This document shows positions 17,667-26,031 of a DNA stretch of 64,000 nt, in pieces. Origin of the DNA: Deltaproteobacteria bacterium (GTDB lineage Bacteria; Myxococcota_A; JAADFL01); assembly GCA_013152945.1 (NCBI GenBank), contig JAADFL010000193.1:1-64000 (forward strand). The letters run 5' to 3'. The notes beneath the pieces were generated by a model, which saw only the letters and a program-made list of their open reading frames with translations, ran no database searches and was not told where the DNA came from. Position 1 is the first letter of the stretch. The number at the start of each line of letters is the position of its first letter. A program made the position numbers and the translations under genes.

Positions 17667-18592
17667 GCTTGTCCGTGTACCTGCCTGTGGCGGGGTGCTC
17701 GCTGAATATTTTCCTCCTCTTGGGCATGGGAGGCCTGGTAGGATTCCTGTCCGGTCTCTTCGGTGTAGGCGGCGGATTTCTCTTGACTCCACTTTTGATC
17801 ATGATCGGGGTTCCGCCGACCGTGTCCGCGGCTTCGGACTCGAACCAGATTGTCGCTGCATCCGCTTCAGGCACCTATGCACATTCCCGTGCCGGATCGG
17901 TCGATTTCAAGATGGGCTTGCTCTTGTTATTGGGCGGCGTGGCAGGCGGCTCGGTGGGAGTGATCATCATCAAGATGCTGCGTGCGCTTGGAGCAGCGGA
18001 TTTCACCATCAAGGTCACGTACATTATCATGCTCGGCGGAGTGGGCGCATACATGTTCTTCGAAAGCCTGGGCAACCTGCGGGGAACGAGACAGGCAAGA
18101 ATTCCCTTCGAAGAGCCCAAACCATCGATTTATGCGCGCATAGTCGGTGCGCTGCCACTAAGAACAGAGTTCAAACGTTCAAGGGTAACCTTGTCGATAC
18201 TTGTGCCGTTGTTGCTCGGCGTACTGGTCGGTATACTTGCGGCCATCATGGGCGTCGGCGGCGGATTCATCATGGTGCCGGTAATGGTATACCTGCTTCG
18301 CATGCCCATGCACGTAGTAGTGGGTACGAGCCTGTTCCAAATCTTGTTCACCTGCCTGAACGTCACTGTTCTCCAGGCATCGGTGAATCACACGGTCGAC
18401 ATCCTTTTGGCGCTTATCCTTCTTATCGGTTCGGTAATAGGGGCGCAGCTCGGCGCCAAGGTCAGCCGGAGGCTCAAGGGAGACCAACTCAAGATCCTCA
18501 TGGCGGTTATCGTCCTGGTTGTCATGGTCAAGATGCTCGTGGGCCTGTTGGTCGCCCCTGACATATTACTTGCGTACCGGGGAGGTCATTGA
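17663..18592 (+). CDS. TauE/SafE-family sulfite/organosulfur exporter-like permease
   Basis: The 309-residue integral membrane protein has the inverted-repeat TauE/SafE fold, about eight TM helices, with the two signature segments FGVGGGFLLTPLLIMIGVP near residue 32 and MGVGGGFIMVPVMVYLL in the second half. Family members move sulfite, sulfoacetate or other organic anions. The start overlaps the kinase stop as ATGA, and the next gene follows after one base. The close coupling to a sensor kinase suggests the permease is the regulated output or part of the sensing complex. The substrate is not determinable from sequence. Confidence 0.88.
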   Translation: MSLSVYLPVAGCSLNIFLLLGMGGLVGFLSGLFGVGGGFLLTPLLIMIGVPPTVSAASDSNQIVAASASGTYAHSRAGSVDFKMGLLLLLGGVAGGSVGVIIIKMLRALGAADFTIKVTYIIMLGGVGAYMFFESLGNLRGTRQARIPFEEPKPSIYARIVGALPLRTEFKRSRVTLSILVPLLLGVLVGILAAIMGVGGGFIMVPVMVYLLRMPMHVVVGTSLFQILFTCLNVTVLQASVNHTVDILLALILLIGSVIGAQLGAKVSRRLKGDQLKILMAVIVLVVMVKMLVGLLVAPDILLAYRGGH

Positions 18593-18593
18593 A

Positions 18594-19349
18594 ATGTCTG
18601 CCTGGTTATTTCTTCATTCGGTCATGTTCCTGGCAACTTCGGCCAATGCCGGCGACTTTACCGTAAATCCCGGAACAGTCCAGGTCGGACTATTTTTCAA
18701 CGGCGCCGATATTAGGGTCACGGCCGAGGTCCCGGCAGGCACAGGCGTAGCCGTGGAGATAAGCGGCCGTGAAAACCCGGTCAACCTGAAAAAAAAGGGC
18801 AAAGTCTTGGGCCTGCTGTGGATGAACGTAGGCGATGTAAAAATAGAACATGCACCGGAATCCTATCTGCTCGAGTCATCTTCAGAACTAAACAAGCTTG
18901 CTCAAACAGACGAATTGATTCGCCTGGACATGGGAAGACCCGGCTTGCACGACAAGTTATTGGCAAACGGAGAACCAGCAGACAAAGCCTTGTTCAGGGA
19001 ATTTTTCAAACTCAAAGCTTCCGGGGGACTGTATGCCATACATCAGGGCCGGTTGAATCTTGAAAAGACGAAAAATCCTTCCATGGAAAAAGTAACGGCA
19101 ATATTTCACTTGCCTGCGAAGATACCGCTCGGCAATCACCAAATCCGTGTAATCGATTTCAATAACGGGCACGGCGAGGTAATATATTCCGGATCACTTG
19201 CGGTCGAAAAGGTCGGTCTTGCTCGATGGATAACCCATGTCGCGTATAATCACGGCCTCTTGTATGGTATCAGCGCCGTTGTAATTGCCCTGATAGTGGG
19301 GCTGATTACGGGTTACCTTTTCAGCCTGGGCTCCAAGGGCGCCCACTAG
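18594..19349 (+). CDS. TIGR02186-like membrane-anchored extracytoplasmic protein
   Basis: This 251-residue protein has an N-terminal signal peptide (a hydrophobic stretch ending TSANAGDF), a beta-rich extracytoplasmic domain beginning NPGTVQVGLFFNGADIRVTA, and one C-terminal TM helix (SAVVIALIVGLITGYLFSL). It fits the TIGR02186/Alph_Pro_TM family, which recurs next to TauE/SafE genes and probably helps the transporter. The ATG at 18594 is one base after the permease stop, with GGGGAGG upstream. No enzymatic motif is visible. It may be a periplasmic accessory or substrate-binding subunit of the permease. Confidence 0.75.
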   Translation: MSAWLFLHSVMFLATSANAGDFTVNPGTVQVGLFFNGADIRVTAEVPAGTGVAVEISGRENPVNLKKKGKVLGLLWMNVGDVKIEHAPESYLLESSSELNKLAQTDELIRLDMGRPGLHDKLLANGEPADKALFREFFKLKASGGLYAIHQGRLNLEKTKNPSMEKVTAIFHLPAKIPLGNHQIRVIDFNNGHGEVIYSGSLAVEKVGLARWITHVAYNHGLLYGISAVVIALIVGLITGYLFSLGSKGAH

Positions 19350-19361
19350 GACGAGTTTGAT

Positions 19362-21917
19362 TTGTCGATTTGGAACAAAATATTTTCTTCATCGCATCCA
19401 GGTGAAGTCCATGAACACGGCATCCGTTACCGTCTGGAACGCTTCCAGGAGATTGTCCGGCGCAACAACCGGGTGCTGGAACGGATAGCCGATGCAAGTG
19501 AAAAGCTGGGTGGAGAATACATATTCGACGTCCAATACCTCCATGATTTCGTAGACAGACTGGGAGACGATGTCAGGGCCATCGCCCTTGCTCTTAATGA
19601 ACTGACAGGCAACCGGTATCAGGAATTACTGCGCATAGTCAGTTCAATCAACGACAACCTGCGTGCCGTCCTCGAATCCAGGACCGTAGCCCCTGAATCC
19701 GAAATCGTGTTGAGACTCGACCGGATTGGAACCGAACATGCCGACGTCACAGGATCCAAAATGGCCCGGCTCGGAGAAATCCAGCGAATACTCGGGCTCA
19801 CCACTATGCCGGGCGTGGTGGTAACCGCGTCCGCATGCACCCAATTCTTGGAATCCGCCGGGCTGGAACCCTTGATAACGGCTATGCGGAATACGAACGG
19901 TGAAGAACTCTTCGAACTTGCCGGGGAACTCCGCAATCAAATAATACACGCCGATGTCCAAAAATGGCTGCAAAAGAAGCTCAGGCGCTCGGTCAGGGCA
20001 ATATCAAAACGCTTCCATACTCAATACCTCTCGGTTAGAAGCAGCGCAATAGGCGAAGATGAAGACCTTGTATTCGCAGGTCAGTACCTCACCGAACTCG
20101 GGGTACGGCCGGAGGAGATATGTGATGCATATCGAAAGGTCGTTGCCAGTCTTTATGACAGGCATGTCATGGAATACCGTATCCGGCACAGCCTTCCACC
20201 CGCCGACGGATTGATGGCGGTAGGCATCCAGGTGCTTCTCCAGCCGAAATGTTCAGGCATAATCTATACATTGGATCCTACCAATCCTGACAGGGATGTT
20301 ATCCTGGTTTCCTCAGGTTTCAGCCTCGGCGCATCCGTAGTGGATGGCAGTGCGCCGGTGGATCGTTTTATTATCGACCGCAATCCACCTCATCATATAC
20401 TGGAAAGTCATATTGCCGAGAAGACCACCGAATGTGTAATCAACGAGTCGGGTGGAACTATTGTCAGGGAGATCGAACCCGAACGCCGCAAGATTCCAAC
20501 GCTCGAACCGGGACAACTTCAGAACCTGTGCAGGCAGGCCTTGAAAATAGAACGCCACATGCGGTGCGCCCAGGATATCGAGTGGGCCATGGATGAAAAG
20601 GGGCGAATATTCATACTCCAGTCCCGCCAGTTGAAAGTAACCCACATCGAGCAAAACAACTTGAATATCATGGGTCCTATTTCTCACGAGGTGTTGCTCA
20701 AGGATTTGGGAGAAGTCGCTTGTAGAGGGGTGGGATTCGGCCGGGTATGGATCGCGGATAACAGGGAAGAGAACGCGGAAGACAATGAAATGCCGGACCA
20801 TGCTGTTCTCGTATCCAGGACCGCTTCGCCGAAGCTTGCAGCCCTTCTGCCACGAGCATCCGCCCTTTTGACCGATTATGGGACCACGACGGGTCACCTT
20901 GCCACTGTTGCCCGGGAGTACCGCATTCCTGCAGTCGTGGATACCGGGGCAGCCTCCCGGATACTCGAAGACGGCCGGATGGTCACTGTGGACACGGAAG
21001 AAAACATGGTCTATTCGGGGAAGGTACAAGAGCTGATAAAAAAACAACTGCTGCAGGCATCGTCGTACGAAGACAAGAAAGAATTCCGCATGTTGCGCAG
21101 GCTGCTGCGAAACATTGCGATCCTGAACTTGAGTGACCCGACCTCGCCGGATTTCAAGGCCCAGAACTGCCGCACCTACCACGACATCATCCGCTTCGCC
21201 CATGAAATAGCAGTCCAGGAGTTGGCCACGGGAAACTGGCTCCGTTCGAATCGCCGGTGTAATGCTGTTTTCCGCCTTGATATAGACATCCCGATAGACC
21301 TGGTAATCATCGATCTCGGAGGCGGTATAAAGGCCACCCCGAGAAAAACAGTGGTTACATCTCAGCATATCCTGAGCCGTCCCCTGACCGCCCTGCTGGC
21401 CGGAATGACATTGGAAGGTGTTTGGAAAACCGAACCGGCCGACATGGACCTGGGAGGTTTCATGTCCAGCGCGACTCGAACGACTGCTTTAACAGGGCCC
21501 GAGGCGGCGCGCCCTGAACAGAACGTGGCCATTGTTTCAAACGACTACCTGAACATGAGTCTCAAGCTCGGATACCACTTTAACCTCGTCGATTGCCTGA
21601 TGAGCGACAACGCGGAAGACAACTTCATATATTTCCGCTTCGCCGGGGGTGTAACCGAACTGTTACGCCGTTCCCGAAGGGCATTGCTTCTCAGAGAAAT
21701 CCTGGAGCACTATGATTTCGTAGTCGAGGGCAAGGGAGACCTGGTAATTGCACGATTGAAGTTCCTGGACTTGACACGGATGCAAAAGAAACTTGAAATG
21801 ATAGGCCGATTGATCGGCTTTACCCGGCAACTCGATATTCACCTGCGCAGTGACGACCTGGTAAGGCATTATATACAAGAGTTCCTTGCCGGCTCTGAAA
21901 TGCCGTCAAGCAGCTAA
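19362..21917 (+). CDS. PEP-synthase-like ATP-grasp/phosphohistidine-domain protein
   Basis: The 851-residue protein has a helical N-terminus (about 1-130), a pyruvate-phosphate-dikinase-type ATP-grasp domain (about 135-470; SVRSSAIGEDEDLVFAGQYL and CAQDIEWAMDEKGRIFILQS), and a swivelling domain with the phosphorylatable His in TTTGHLATVAREYRIPAVVD. In place of the PEP/pyruvate TIM barrel it ends with about 290 residues containing PIDLVIIDLGGG and RFAGGVTELLRRSRRALLL. The ATP and phospho-His parts look intact, but the acceptor is unknown. The start is a TTG at 19362, twelve bases after the previous stop. It sits between a transporter and two receivers, so it may relay phosphate or act on a metabolite. 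Confidence 0.82.
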   Translation: MSIWNKIFSSSHPGEVHEHGIRYRLERFQEIVRRNNRVLERIADASEKLGGEYIFDVQYLHDFVDRLGDDVRAIALALNELTGNRYQELLRIVSSINDNLRAVLESRTVAPESEIVLRLDRIGTEHADVTGSKMARLGEIQRILGLTTMPGVVVTASACTQFLESAGLEPLITAMRNTNGEELFELAGELRNQIIHADVQKWLQKKLRRSVRAISKRFHTQYLSVRSSAIGEDEDLVFAGQYLTELGVRPEEICDAYRKVVASLYDRHVMEYRIRHSLPPADGLMAVGIQVLLQPKCSGIIYTLDPTNPDRDVILVSSGFSLGASVVDGSAPVDRFIIDRNPPHHILESHIAEKTTECVINESGGTIVREIEPERRKIPTLEPGQLQNLCRQALKIERHMRCAQDIEWAMDEKGRIFILQSRQLKVTHIEQNNLNIMGPISHEVLLKDLGEVACRGVGFGRVWIADNREENAEDNEMPDHAVLVSRTASPKLAALLPRASALLTDYGTTTGHLATVAREYRIPAVVDTGAASRILEDGRMVTVDTEENMVYSGKVQELIKKQLLQASSYEDKKEFRMLRRLLRNIAILNLSDPTSPDFKAQNCRTYHDIIRFAHEIAVQELATGNWLRSNRRCNAVFRLDIDIPIDLVIIDLGGGIKATPRKTVVTSQHILSRPLTALLAGMTLEGVWKTEPADMDLGGFMSSATRTTALTGPEAARPEQNVAIVSNDYLNMSLKLGYHFNLVDCLMSDNAEDNFIYFRFAGGVTELLRRSRRALLLREILEHYDFVVEGKGDLVIARLKFLDLTRMQKKLEMIGRLIGFTRQLDIHLRSDDLVRHYIQEFLAGSEMPSSS

Positions 21918-21947
21918 GGACCTGTTAAGGTGGTGTTGGAGGAAAAA

Positions 21948-22337
21948 ATGGGAAAATCCGGCAGAGTCCTTGTCCTGGACGATGAAAAGATAGTATGCGA
22001 CAGGTTGACCGAGCATTTTTCCAAAAAGGGACTTGAAGTGGAAGCGTTCACGGATAGTCAACAGGCGATAGACCGTATTGCGAGTCAGGACTTTGACGTG
22101 ATCATTACCGACTTGAAGATGAAAGGCCCGACCGGTATGGATGTAGTCCACTTCGTGCGCCGAAACCGGCCGGGCGCCGAGCTGATAGTAATAACCGGAT
22201 ACGCCTCGATCGATACTGCCAGAGAGGCCGAGTACTCGGGTGTGTACAAATTCATCACCAAGCCTTTCAAGATGAACAACCTGGCCAAATCAGTGATGAA
22301 AGCCGTACACAAGGCACAAACCAGAAAAGGCAGGTAA
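21948..22337 (+). CDS. Stand-alone response regulator receiver protein (first)
   Basis: The 129-residue protein is a single CheY-like receiver with the acidic pocket (LDDE, 10-13), phospho-acceptor D55 in DVIITDLKM, the conserved Thr in VITGYAS and Lys in FITKPF. No output domain follows. The ATG at 21948 is chosen because GGAGG is five bases upstream; the frame opens earlier at a GTG at 21930. It is followed after five bases by a paralogous receiver. It probably receives phosphate from the kinase at the operon start. Confidence 0.92.
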   Translation: MGKSGRVLVLDDEKIVCDRLTEHFSKKGLEVEAFTDSQQAIDRIASQDFDVIITDLKMKGPTGMDVVHFVRRNRPGAELIVITGYASIDTAREAEYSGVYKFITKPFKMNNLAKSVMKAVHKAQTRKGR

Positions 22338-22342
22338 GAGCC

Positions 22343-22708
22343 ATGAGTGGGAAAAAAGTAATCGTGCTCGACGATGAACCCATAGTGGGAGAACGGCTGA
22401 AACCGGCCCTTGAAAAAGCCGGCTTCGAGGTAGAGACCTATACCGAGAGCCAACAAGTCGTGGATAAATTGGCAAAAGAACGTTTCGATGTCCTGGTAAC
22501 GGACTTGAAGATGCGAAAGCCCGACGGTTTGGAAGTCATGCGTTTCGCAAAAGAACAATGGCCTGGAATCAAGGTGATAATAATAACCGGATTCGCGACC
22601 GTGGAGACAGCGACCGAGGCGCTCAAGGAGGGTGCGGTCGAATTCATTGCAAAGCCGTTCAAGATACGCGATTTAAGAGACCTGGTAGTGCGTATAACCA
22701 CTGTGTAG
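22343..22708 (+). CDS. Stand-alone response regulator receiver protein (second)
   Basis: This 121-residue receiver is similar to the one just upstream, with LDDE, phospho-acceptor D54 in VLVTDLKM, IITGFAT and FIAKPF. It ends right after the last helix, so it has no DNA-binding or enzymatic output. Tandem duplication is the likely origin. With two receivers and one kinase, one may act as a phosphate sink or the two may read different partners. It is the last gene of the operon. Confidence 0.92.
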   Translation: MSGKKVIVLDDEPIVGERLKPALEKAGFEVETYTESQQVVDKLAKERFDVLVTDLKMRKPDGLEVMRFAKEQWPGIKVIIITGFATVETATEALKEGAVEFIAKPFKIRDLRDLVVRITTV

Positions 22709-22757
22709 AACGCTTTTAGGCCCTCCCCACCCAGGTTGATTTTCAAGGCATGAAAAA

Positions 22758-22803
22758 AAAGCCGGACAATTTGTTTTTTTATCCCCTGGACCAGGCCGGC
22801 TTT
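22758..22803 (+). terminator. Weak hairpin after the receiver operon
   Basis: AAAGCCGG (22758-22765) and CCGGCTTT (22796-22803) are inverted around a roughly 30-base loop containing a T-run. The end lacks a proper T tail, so it is at best a weak terminator. Apart from this and the adjacent palindrome I see nothing in 22709-23064. Confidence 0.3.
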
Positions 22804-22826
22804 CCACCGCCCTCACTCCCTCTTGT

Positions 22827-22855
22827 CCCTCTCTCCCGCAGAGCGGGCGAGGGGG
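22827..22855. repeat. REP-like CCCTCTC/GCGGG palindrome
   Basis: CCCTCTCTCCCGC (22827-22839) and GCGGGCGAGGGGG (22843-22855) form a strong hairpin with one mismatch and a three-base loop. It resembles the CCCTCTCCCGC-type intergenic palindromes found in many Gram-negative genomes. It lies between the receiver operon and the kinase-BON gene. Confidence 0.6.
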
Positions 22856-23064
22856 ATCGTTTGGTACCAACAGCCTGAATCCGAATGGGACGAATCCCCT
22901 TCCTACTGACATTTTAATTCGGCTACCACATCCTGCTTTTTCAGGTCGAAAGATCTGCAAACAAATAAAGGCACTGGCCGGCAGGCGAATCCAAAAAAAA
23001 TATATTTACGTACTCTTTTCCGGCACAACCCGCCAATCGATCTCGGGATTCAAAGAAACCCCCA

Positions 23065-23877
23065 TTATATCAATGGTTCCGAGTGATCGAGGCCATCGCG
23101 ATCAATGCTCTTTACACCGTCTACCCCCTTTGCGATCTCCAGTACCGCTTCCACCTGGGCCTCGGTCGCAAGCCGGCCGGACAAGGACAATGCCCCCTCC
23201 TCTGCAGTCACATCCACATCCAGTTCCGATGTCCTGGGGTCAGTGGCCAAGGCTGCCGCCACCCGGCCGGCCAACAGGTAGTCATTAAGGCAACGGCGTT
23301 GCTTTTCGTCGGGGACGAATTCCGGACGGCGGGCCGCAACGGAAACCATTTCGACCGCACTTGAAATTTCCATGGTGTGGAGGTTCAAAATCATGTCATA
23401 TAATTGCGGATCGAGGATGTCCACGCCATAGAGAAACTTGGTCCACATCCTGCGTTGCTCGTCAACCTTGTGGACATAGGCTACTGCGTCGTCATAGCTT
23501 ATATCCCTCTTTTCCCGGAGCATGCGTATTCTCAATGCCAACGGCGCAATCATGCGAACACGCAGGATATTGGTTTCAGGAGGCAACAAGAGATGTCCTG
23601 CATTACCCTCATATATTACATTCCCCTCCTTGACCTCCTCGCAAAGCGCAAGTTGAATGAAAGCGAGATAACTTCTTCGCTTGTGGCCCAATCTCTCGAG
23701 CAACCCCGGGGGTTTGAATATTGCATCTTGCAAAGTGTCTTCGCGAGGACCCATGCGTGAAGCATTCTTGACCAAGGTCTCCAGTGTAACTATTCGGTAT
23801 CCCAACTTCTCGGCAAGACCCTTGGCAAGCATCTCGCCACCGCTCGCCGTGCCACGGGATATGGTTATAATAGCCAT
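23065..23877 (-). CDS. Cytidylate-kinase-like P-loop protein fused to a BON domain
   Basis: The first about 190 residues are a cytidylate-kinase-2-like domain with the glycine-rich SRGTASGGEMLAKGLAEKLG near the N-terminus and a lid-like REKRDISYDDAVAYVHKVD segment. The last about 75 residues read LDVDVTAEEGALSLSGRLAT and are a BON domain, normally a periplasmic lipid-interacting module, here without a signal peptide. The ATG at 23877 (MAIITISRG) with AGGGG four bases upstream fits the family start; the frame also opens ten codons earlier at 23907. The gene stands alone and its phosphoryl acceptor is unknown. Confidence 0.72.
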   Translation of the reverse strand: MAIITISRGTASGGEMLAKGLAEKLGYRIVTLETLVKNASRMGPREDTLQDAIFKPPGLLERLGHKRRSYLAFIQLALCEEVKEGNVIYEGNAGHLLLPPETNILRVRMIAPLALRIRMLREKRDISYDDAVAYVHKVDEQRRMWTKFLYGVDILDPQLYDMILNLHTMEISSAVEMVSVAARRPEFVPDEKQRRCLNDYLLAGRVAAALATDPRTSELDVDVTAEEGALSLSGRLATEAQVEAVLEIAKGVDGVKSIDRDGLDHSEPLI

Positions 23878-24126
23878 CTTACCCCTTTTCTCCTCTCGTC
23901 CGGCCAAAACAAAAAGCCGATCGCGGCAATAATATTTTCCATATGAATCACGCTAAAACCAAAAAGTGTCAACCCCTGTTTATAACATAGGGCATTTACC
24001 GTAATGCATATCAATTGCATCAGTACCGTGCCGAAGTCCCCAAACATATGCCGGCAACTCTATTTTATTGGATTTATCGGACTTTTTGTGCCTGCTTCAG
24101 GCGTTCCGGGGAAAAACAGGATAAAC

Positions 24127-24149
24127 AAAAAAAATCCCTTCGGGATTTT
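24127..24149 (-). terminator. Rho-independent terminator on the minus strand
   Basis: AAAATCCC (24131-24138), TTC and GGGATTTT (24142-24149) form an eight-base-pair stem. Read on the minus strand it is followed by eight T, a classic terminator. It faces leftward, so it would block transcription entering the kinase-BON gene from the right. On the plus strand the T run is only four. Confidence 0.65.
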
Positions 24150-24152
24150 CCC

Positions 24153-24181
24153 TTGACTTGAGACATGTCCAAGGCTATAGA
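24153..24181 (+). promoter_or_regulatory. Promoter of the envelope-protein gene
   Basis: TTGACT (24153-24158) and TATAGA (24176-24181) are separated by exactly 17 bases, right after the minus-strand terminator and about 90 bases before the start codon. Confidence 0.6.
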
Positions 24182-24200
24182 CTTCCTACTCAAAGTTAAA

Positions 24201-24255
24201 TCCGCACTGTAGTAGTGCAGGATTATCTGAGCCGGTCGTTATCGAGTATGACCGG
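24201..24255 (+). promoter_or_regulatory. Structured 5' leader with two hairpins
   Basis: The leader holds GCACT/AGTGC (24204-24218) flanked by TCC/GGA, and CCGGTC/GACCGG (24232-24255) around a twelve-base loop. The second ends about 15 bases before the ATG, close to the GGGAG ribosome binding site, so it could influence translation. It does not match a riboswitch class I know. Confidence 0.4.
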
Positions 24256-24270
24256 TAATCGGGAGTAGCG

Positions 24271-25698
24271 ATGAGAACCAAGTACTACTTATTGTTTTCA
24301 ACAGTCCTTGCAATGGTTGTTGCAGTGCCCACAGGATCCATGGCTCACAAGATCAATTCCAAAAAGGGGGTCTACTTCGTGACTCCCATATTAACCGAAA
24401 AATCATGGATCGAAACCGAGGCATGGTTGAAACTGGACATGAGAGACCGGGATGAACCGTCAAGGCCCAATCCGGCTGTAGGATTTTATCCCGACCTGGG
24501 TTTGGAAGTCGGCGTTTTCAACCTCTTTTCCGTGAAGACGCATATGCCAATGTGGGTGAACAACTGGACTGAAAAAAAGGACCAGGATATCGACGACTTC
24601 TTTATCCCCAACTGGTACATAGGAGGAAAGGTCGATATCAGCGCCATACTCGATGAAGCACTAGGCGATTCATCGCCAAAATGGCTGTCCCTGGCGGCTT
24701 CGTACGACGTCGGCATTCCAACAGGTTTCGGCCTCCATGGAATAAACAAGACAGCATCAGGCGCTTGGGCCGATAAGGCGGACCTTGTTCACCAGGCAAA
24801 GTTGCTCGGTGGTGTCAGCTTCTACAAGTTCAGCATACAGGCGGATGTTGGAATCAATTATTGGCAGATAGATGACCGGTCTTTCCTCAACAATACCTCG
24901 AGTGGCACCGCCGGTGTCGTCACACCTTACAAGAACAGAACCGACATTGTTTACGACATAGCTCTTCCATACTACTTCAGGTACGAGTCCACAGTGCTCA
25001 TGGTAGAATTGAACGGTCTTTCTGCATACGTGGAAAATCAAAGCGGCACAAAAAAAGAAACAAAGAATCAGCTTTTCATCACTCCCGGCGTTACCTTTGC
25101 CCCGGGCAGCAATTTCACGTTGGGATTCGGATTTGCCATCCCGCTGGTCGATGATTTCTACAACGACAACTTCCGTTTCATCATGAACTTCCGTTATGCA
25201 TTCAGTGTCCCGGGTGTAAGCACTGCTTTCTGGCATAAGAAGGAAGAAAAAGAAGGAGAAAAGAAACAAGAAAAGAAAGAGGTTAAGAAACCATCGGTCG
25301 AAAAGAAGACACAACCCAAGGCAGAAGAGAAACCGGCAGAGCCGGTAAAACAAGAAAAGAAAGAAAAGGAGCAACCGGCAAGCAAAGCGGGAGAATCCAA
25401 GGCAAAGCCCGCAACTCCTGAAGCTTCCTCGAAACCAAAGGCTGAAAAGAAAGAGGAGGCCCCGGCCGTACAAGAGCAGAAACAGGGTGAAAAGGTTCAG
25501 AAGAAGGAAGAGAAGAAGGCCAAGCCTGAACCGAAGAAACAAGAGAAAAAACAAGAGAAGAAGGCCAAGCCTGAACCAAAGAAACAAGAGAAAAAACAAG
25601 AGAAGAAGGCCAAGCCTGAACCGAAGAAACAAGAGAAAAAACAGGAGAAGAAGGCCAAGCCTGAACCAAAGAAACAAGAGAAAAAAGAAAAGAAATAA
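24271..25698 (+). CDS. Signal-peptide envelope protein with Lys/Glu/Pro repeat tail
   Basis: The 475-residue protein has a signal peptide (hydrophobic stretch ending GSMAHK). A region at about 25-320 has alternating amphipathic strands such as LEVGVFNLFSVKTHMPMWV and SNFTLGFGFAIPLVDDF, which looks like an outer-membrane beta-barrel. After RYAFSVPGVSTAFWHKKEE the chain turns into about 150 residues of Lys, Glu, Gln, Pro and Ala, ending in near-perfect 15-residue repeats. Barrels normally end with the last strand and an aromatic residue, so this long C-terminal tail is unusual. I do not recognise a specific family. It is monocistronic with its own promoter. Confidence 0.78.
   Translation: MRTKYYLLFSTVLAMVVAVPTGSMAHKINSKKGVYFVTPILTEKSWIETEAWLKLDMRDRDEPSRPNPAVGFYPDLGLEVGVFNLFSVKTHMPMWVNNWTEKKDQDIDDFFIPNWYIGGKVDISAILDEALGDSSPKWLSLAASYDVGIPTGFGLHGINKTASGAWADKADLVHQAKLLGGVSFYKFSIQADVGINYWQIDDRSFLNNTSSGTAGVVTPYKNRTDIVYDIALPYYFRYESTVLMVELNGLSAYVENQSGTKKETKNQLFITPGVTFAPGSNFTLGFGFAIPLVDDFYNDNFRFIMNFRYAFSVPGVSTAFWHKKEEKEGEKKQEKKEVKKPSVEKKTQPKAEEKPAEPVKQEKKEKEQPASKAGESKAKPATPEASSKPKAEKKEEAPAVQEQKQGEKVQKKEEKKAKPEPKKQEKKQEKKAKPEPKKQEKKQEKKAKPEPKKQEKKQEKKAKPEPKKQEKKEKK
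25513..25692 (+). repeat. Four tandem 45-bp coding repeats
   Basis: A 45-bp unit encoding KKAKPEPKKQEKKQE repeats four times (starting near 25513, 25558, 25603 and 25648) at the end of the envelope-protein gene, with one or two silent changes between copies. The last copy is cut by the stop codon region. Near-identity at the DNA level points to recent expansion. Confidence 0.9.
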
Positions 25699-25786
25699 CT
25701 CCTTTATCGAGACTTCGTCAGAACACTTCTCATAATGCCGATTCCCAGCTTCACTGTTGAATTACGTGGCTGTTTTCCGCCTCCTT

Positions 25787-25838
25787 GGAGTAGCCGAAGT
25801 ACGCCTTGGTCGGTGCGCCTTGCCAGGCGCTCCTACTC
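25787..25838. repeat. REP-like nested palindrome
   Basis: An outer stem GAGTAG/CTACTC (25788-25793 and 25833-25838) encloses an inner GCGCCT/AGGCGC hairpin (25815-25830). It lies in the convergent gap 25699-26031, which otherwise shows no gene. It shares a CGCTCCTAC-like arm with the palindrome at 55001-55028. Confidence 0.55.
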
Positions 25839-26031
25839 TGCTCTGGAAACGGCAAGATGCCGGTATCAATACCGCGAAAAGGGAGGTAAACGCATTCGGA
25901 TTGCAGCAAACTATCTTATTGGAGGGCATGCATTGGTTCAAAGTGATCGGCTTTTCACCCGGGACAAAGCTTTCTATTTTGAATATTTTCAGAAATTCAA
26001 TATTTGTACGTTTAACATGCTGTAACAAAAA

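Noticed and set aside
20313-21368. Minus-strand 351-residue open frame
   Set aside because: It lies wholly inside the PEP-synthase-like gene, which has strong domain support.
24757-25677. Minus-strand 306-residue open frame rich in Leu/Phe
   Set aside because: It is the antisense shadow of the Lys/Glu repeats of the envelope-protein gene; codon pattern and ribosome binding site are absent.
25513-25692. Possible CRISPR-like repeat array
   Set aside because: The 45-base repeats are adjacent with no spacers and are in frame within a coding region.
25735-26025. Plus-strand 96-residue open frame in the convergent gap
   Set aside because: It overlaps the REP-like palindrome, has no ribosome binding site, and lacks recognisable features.
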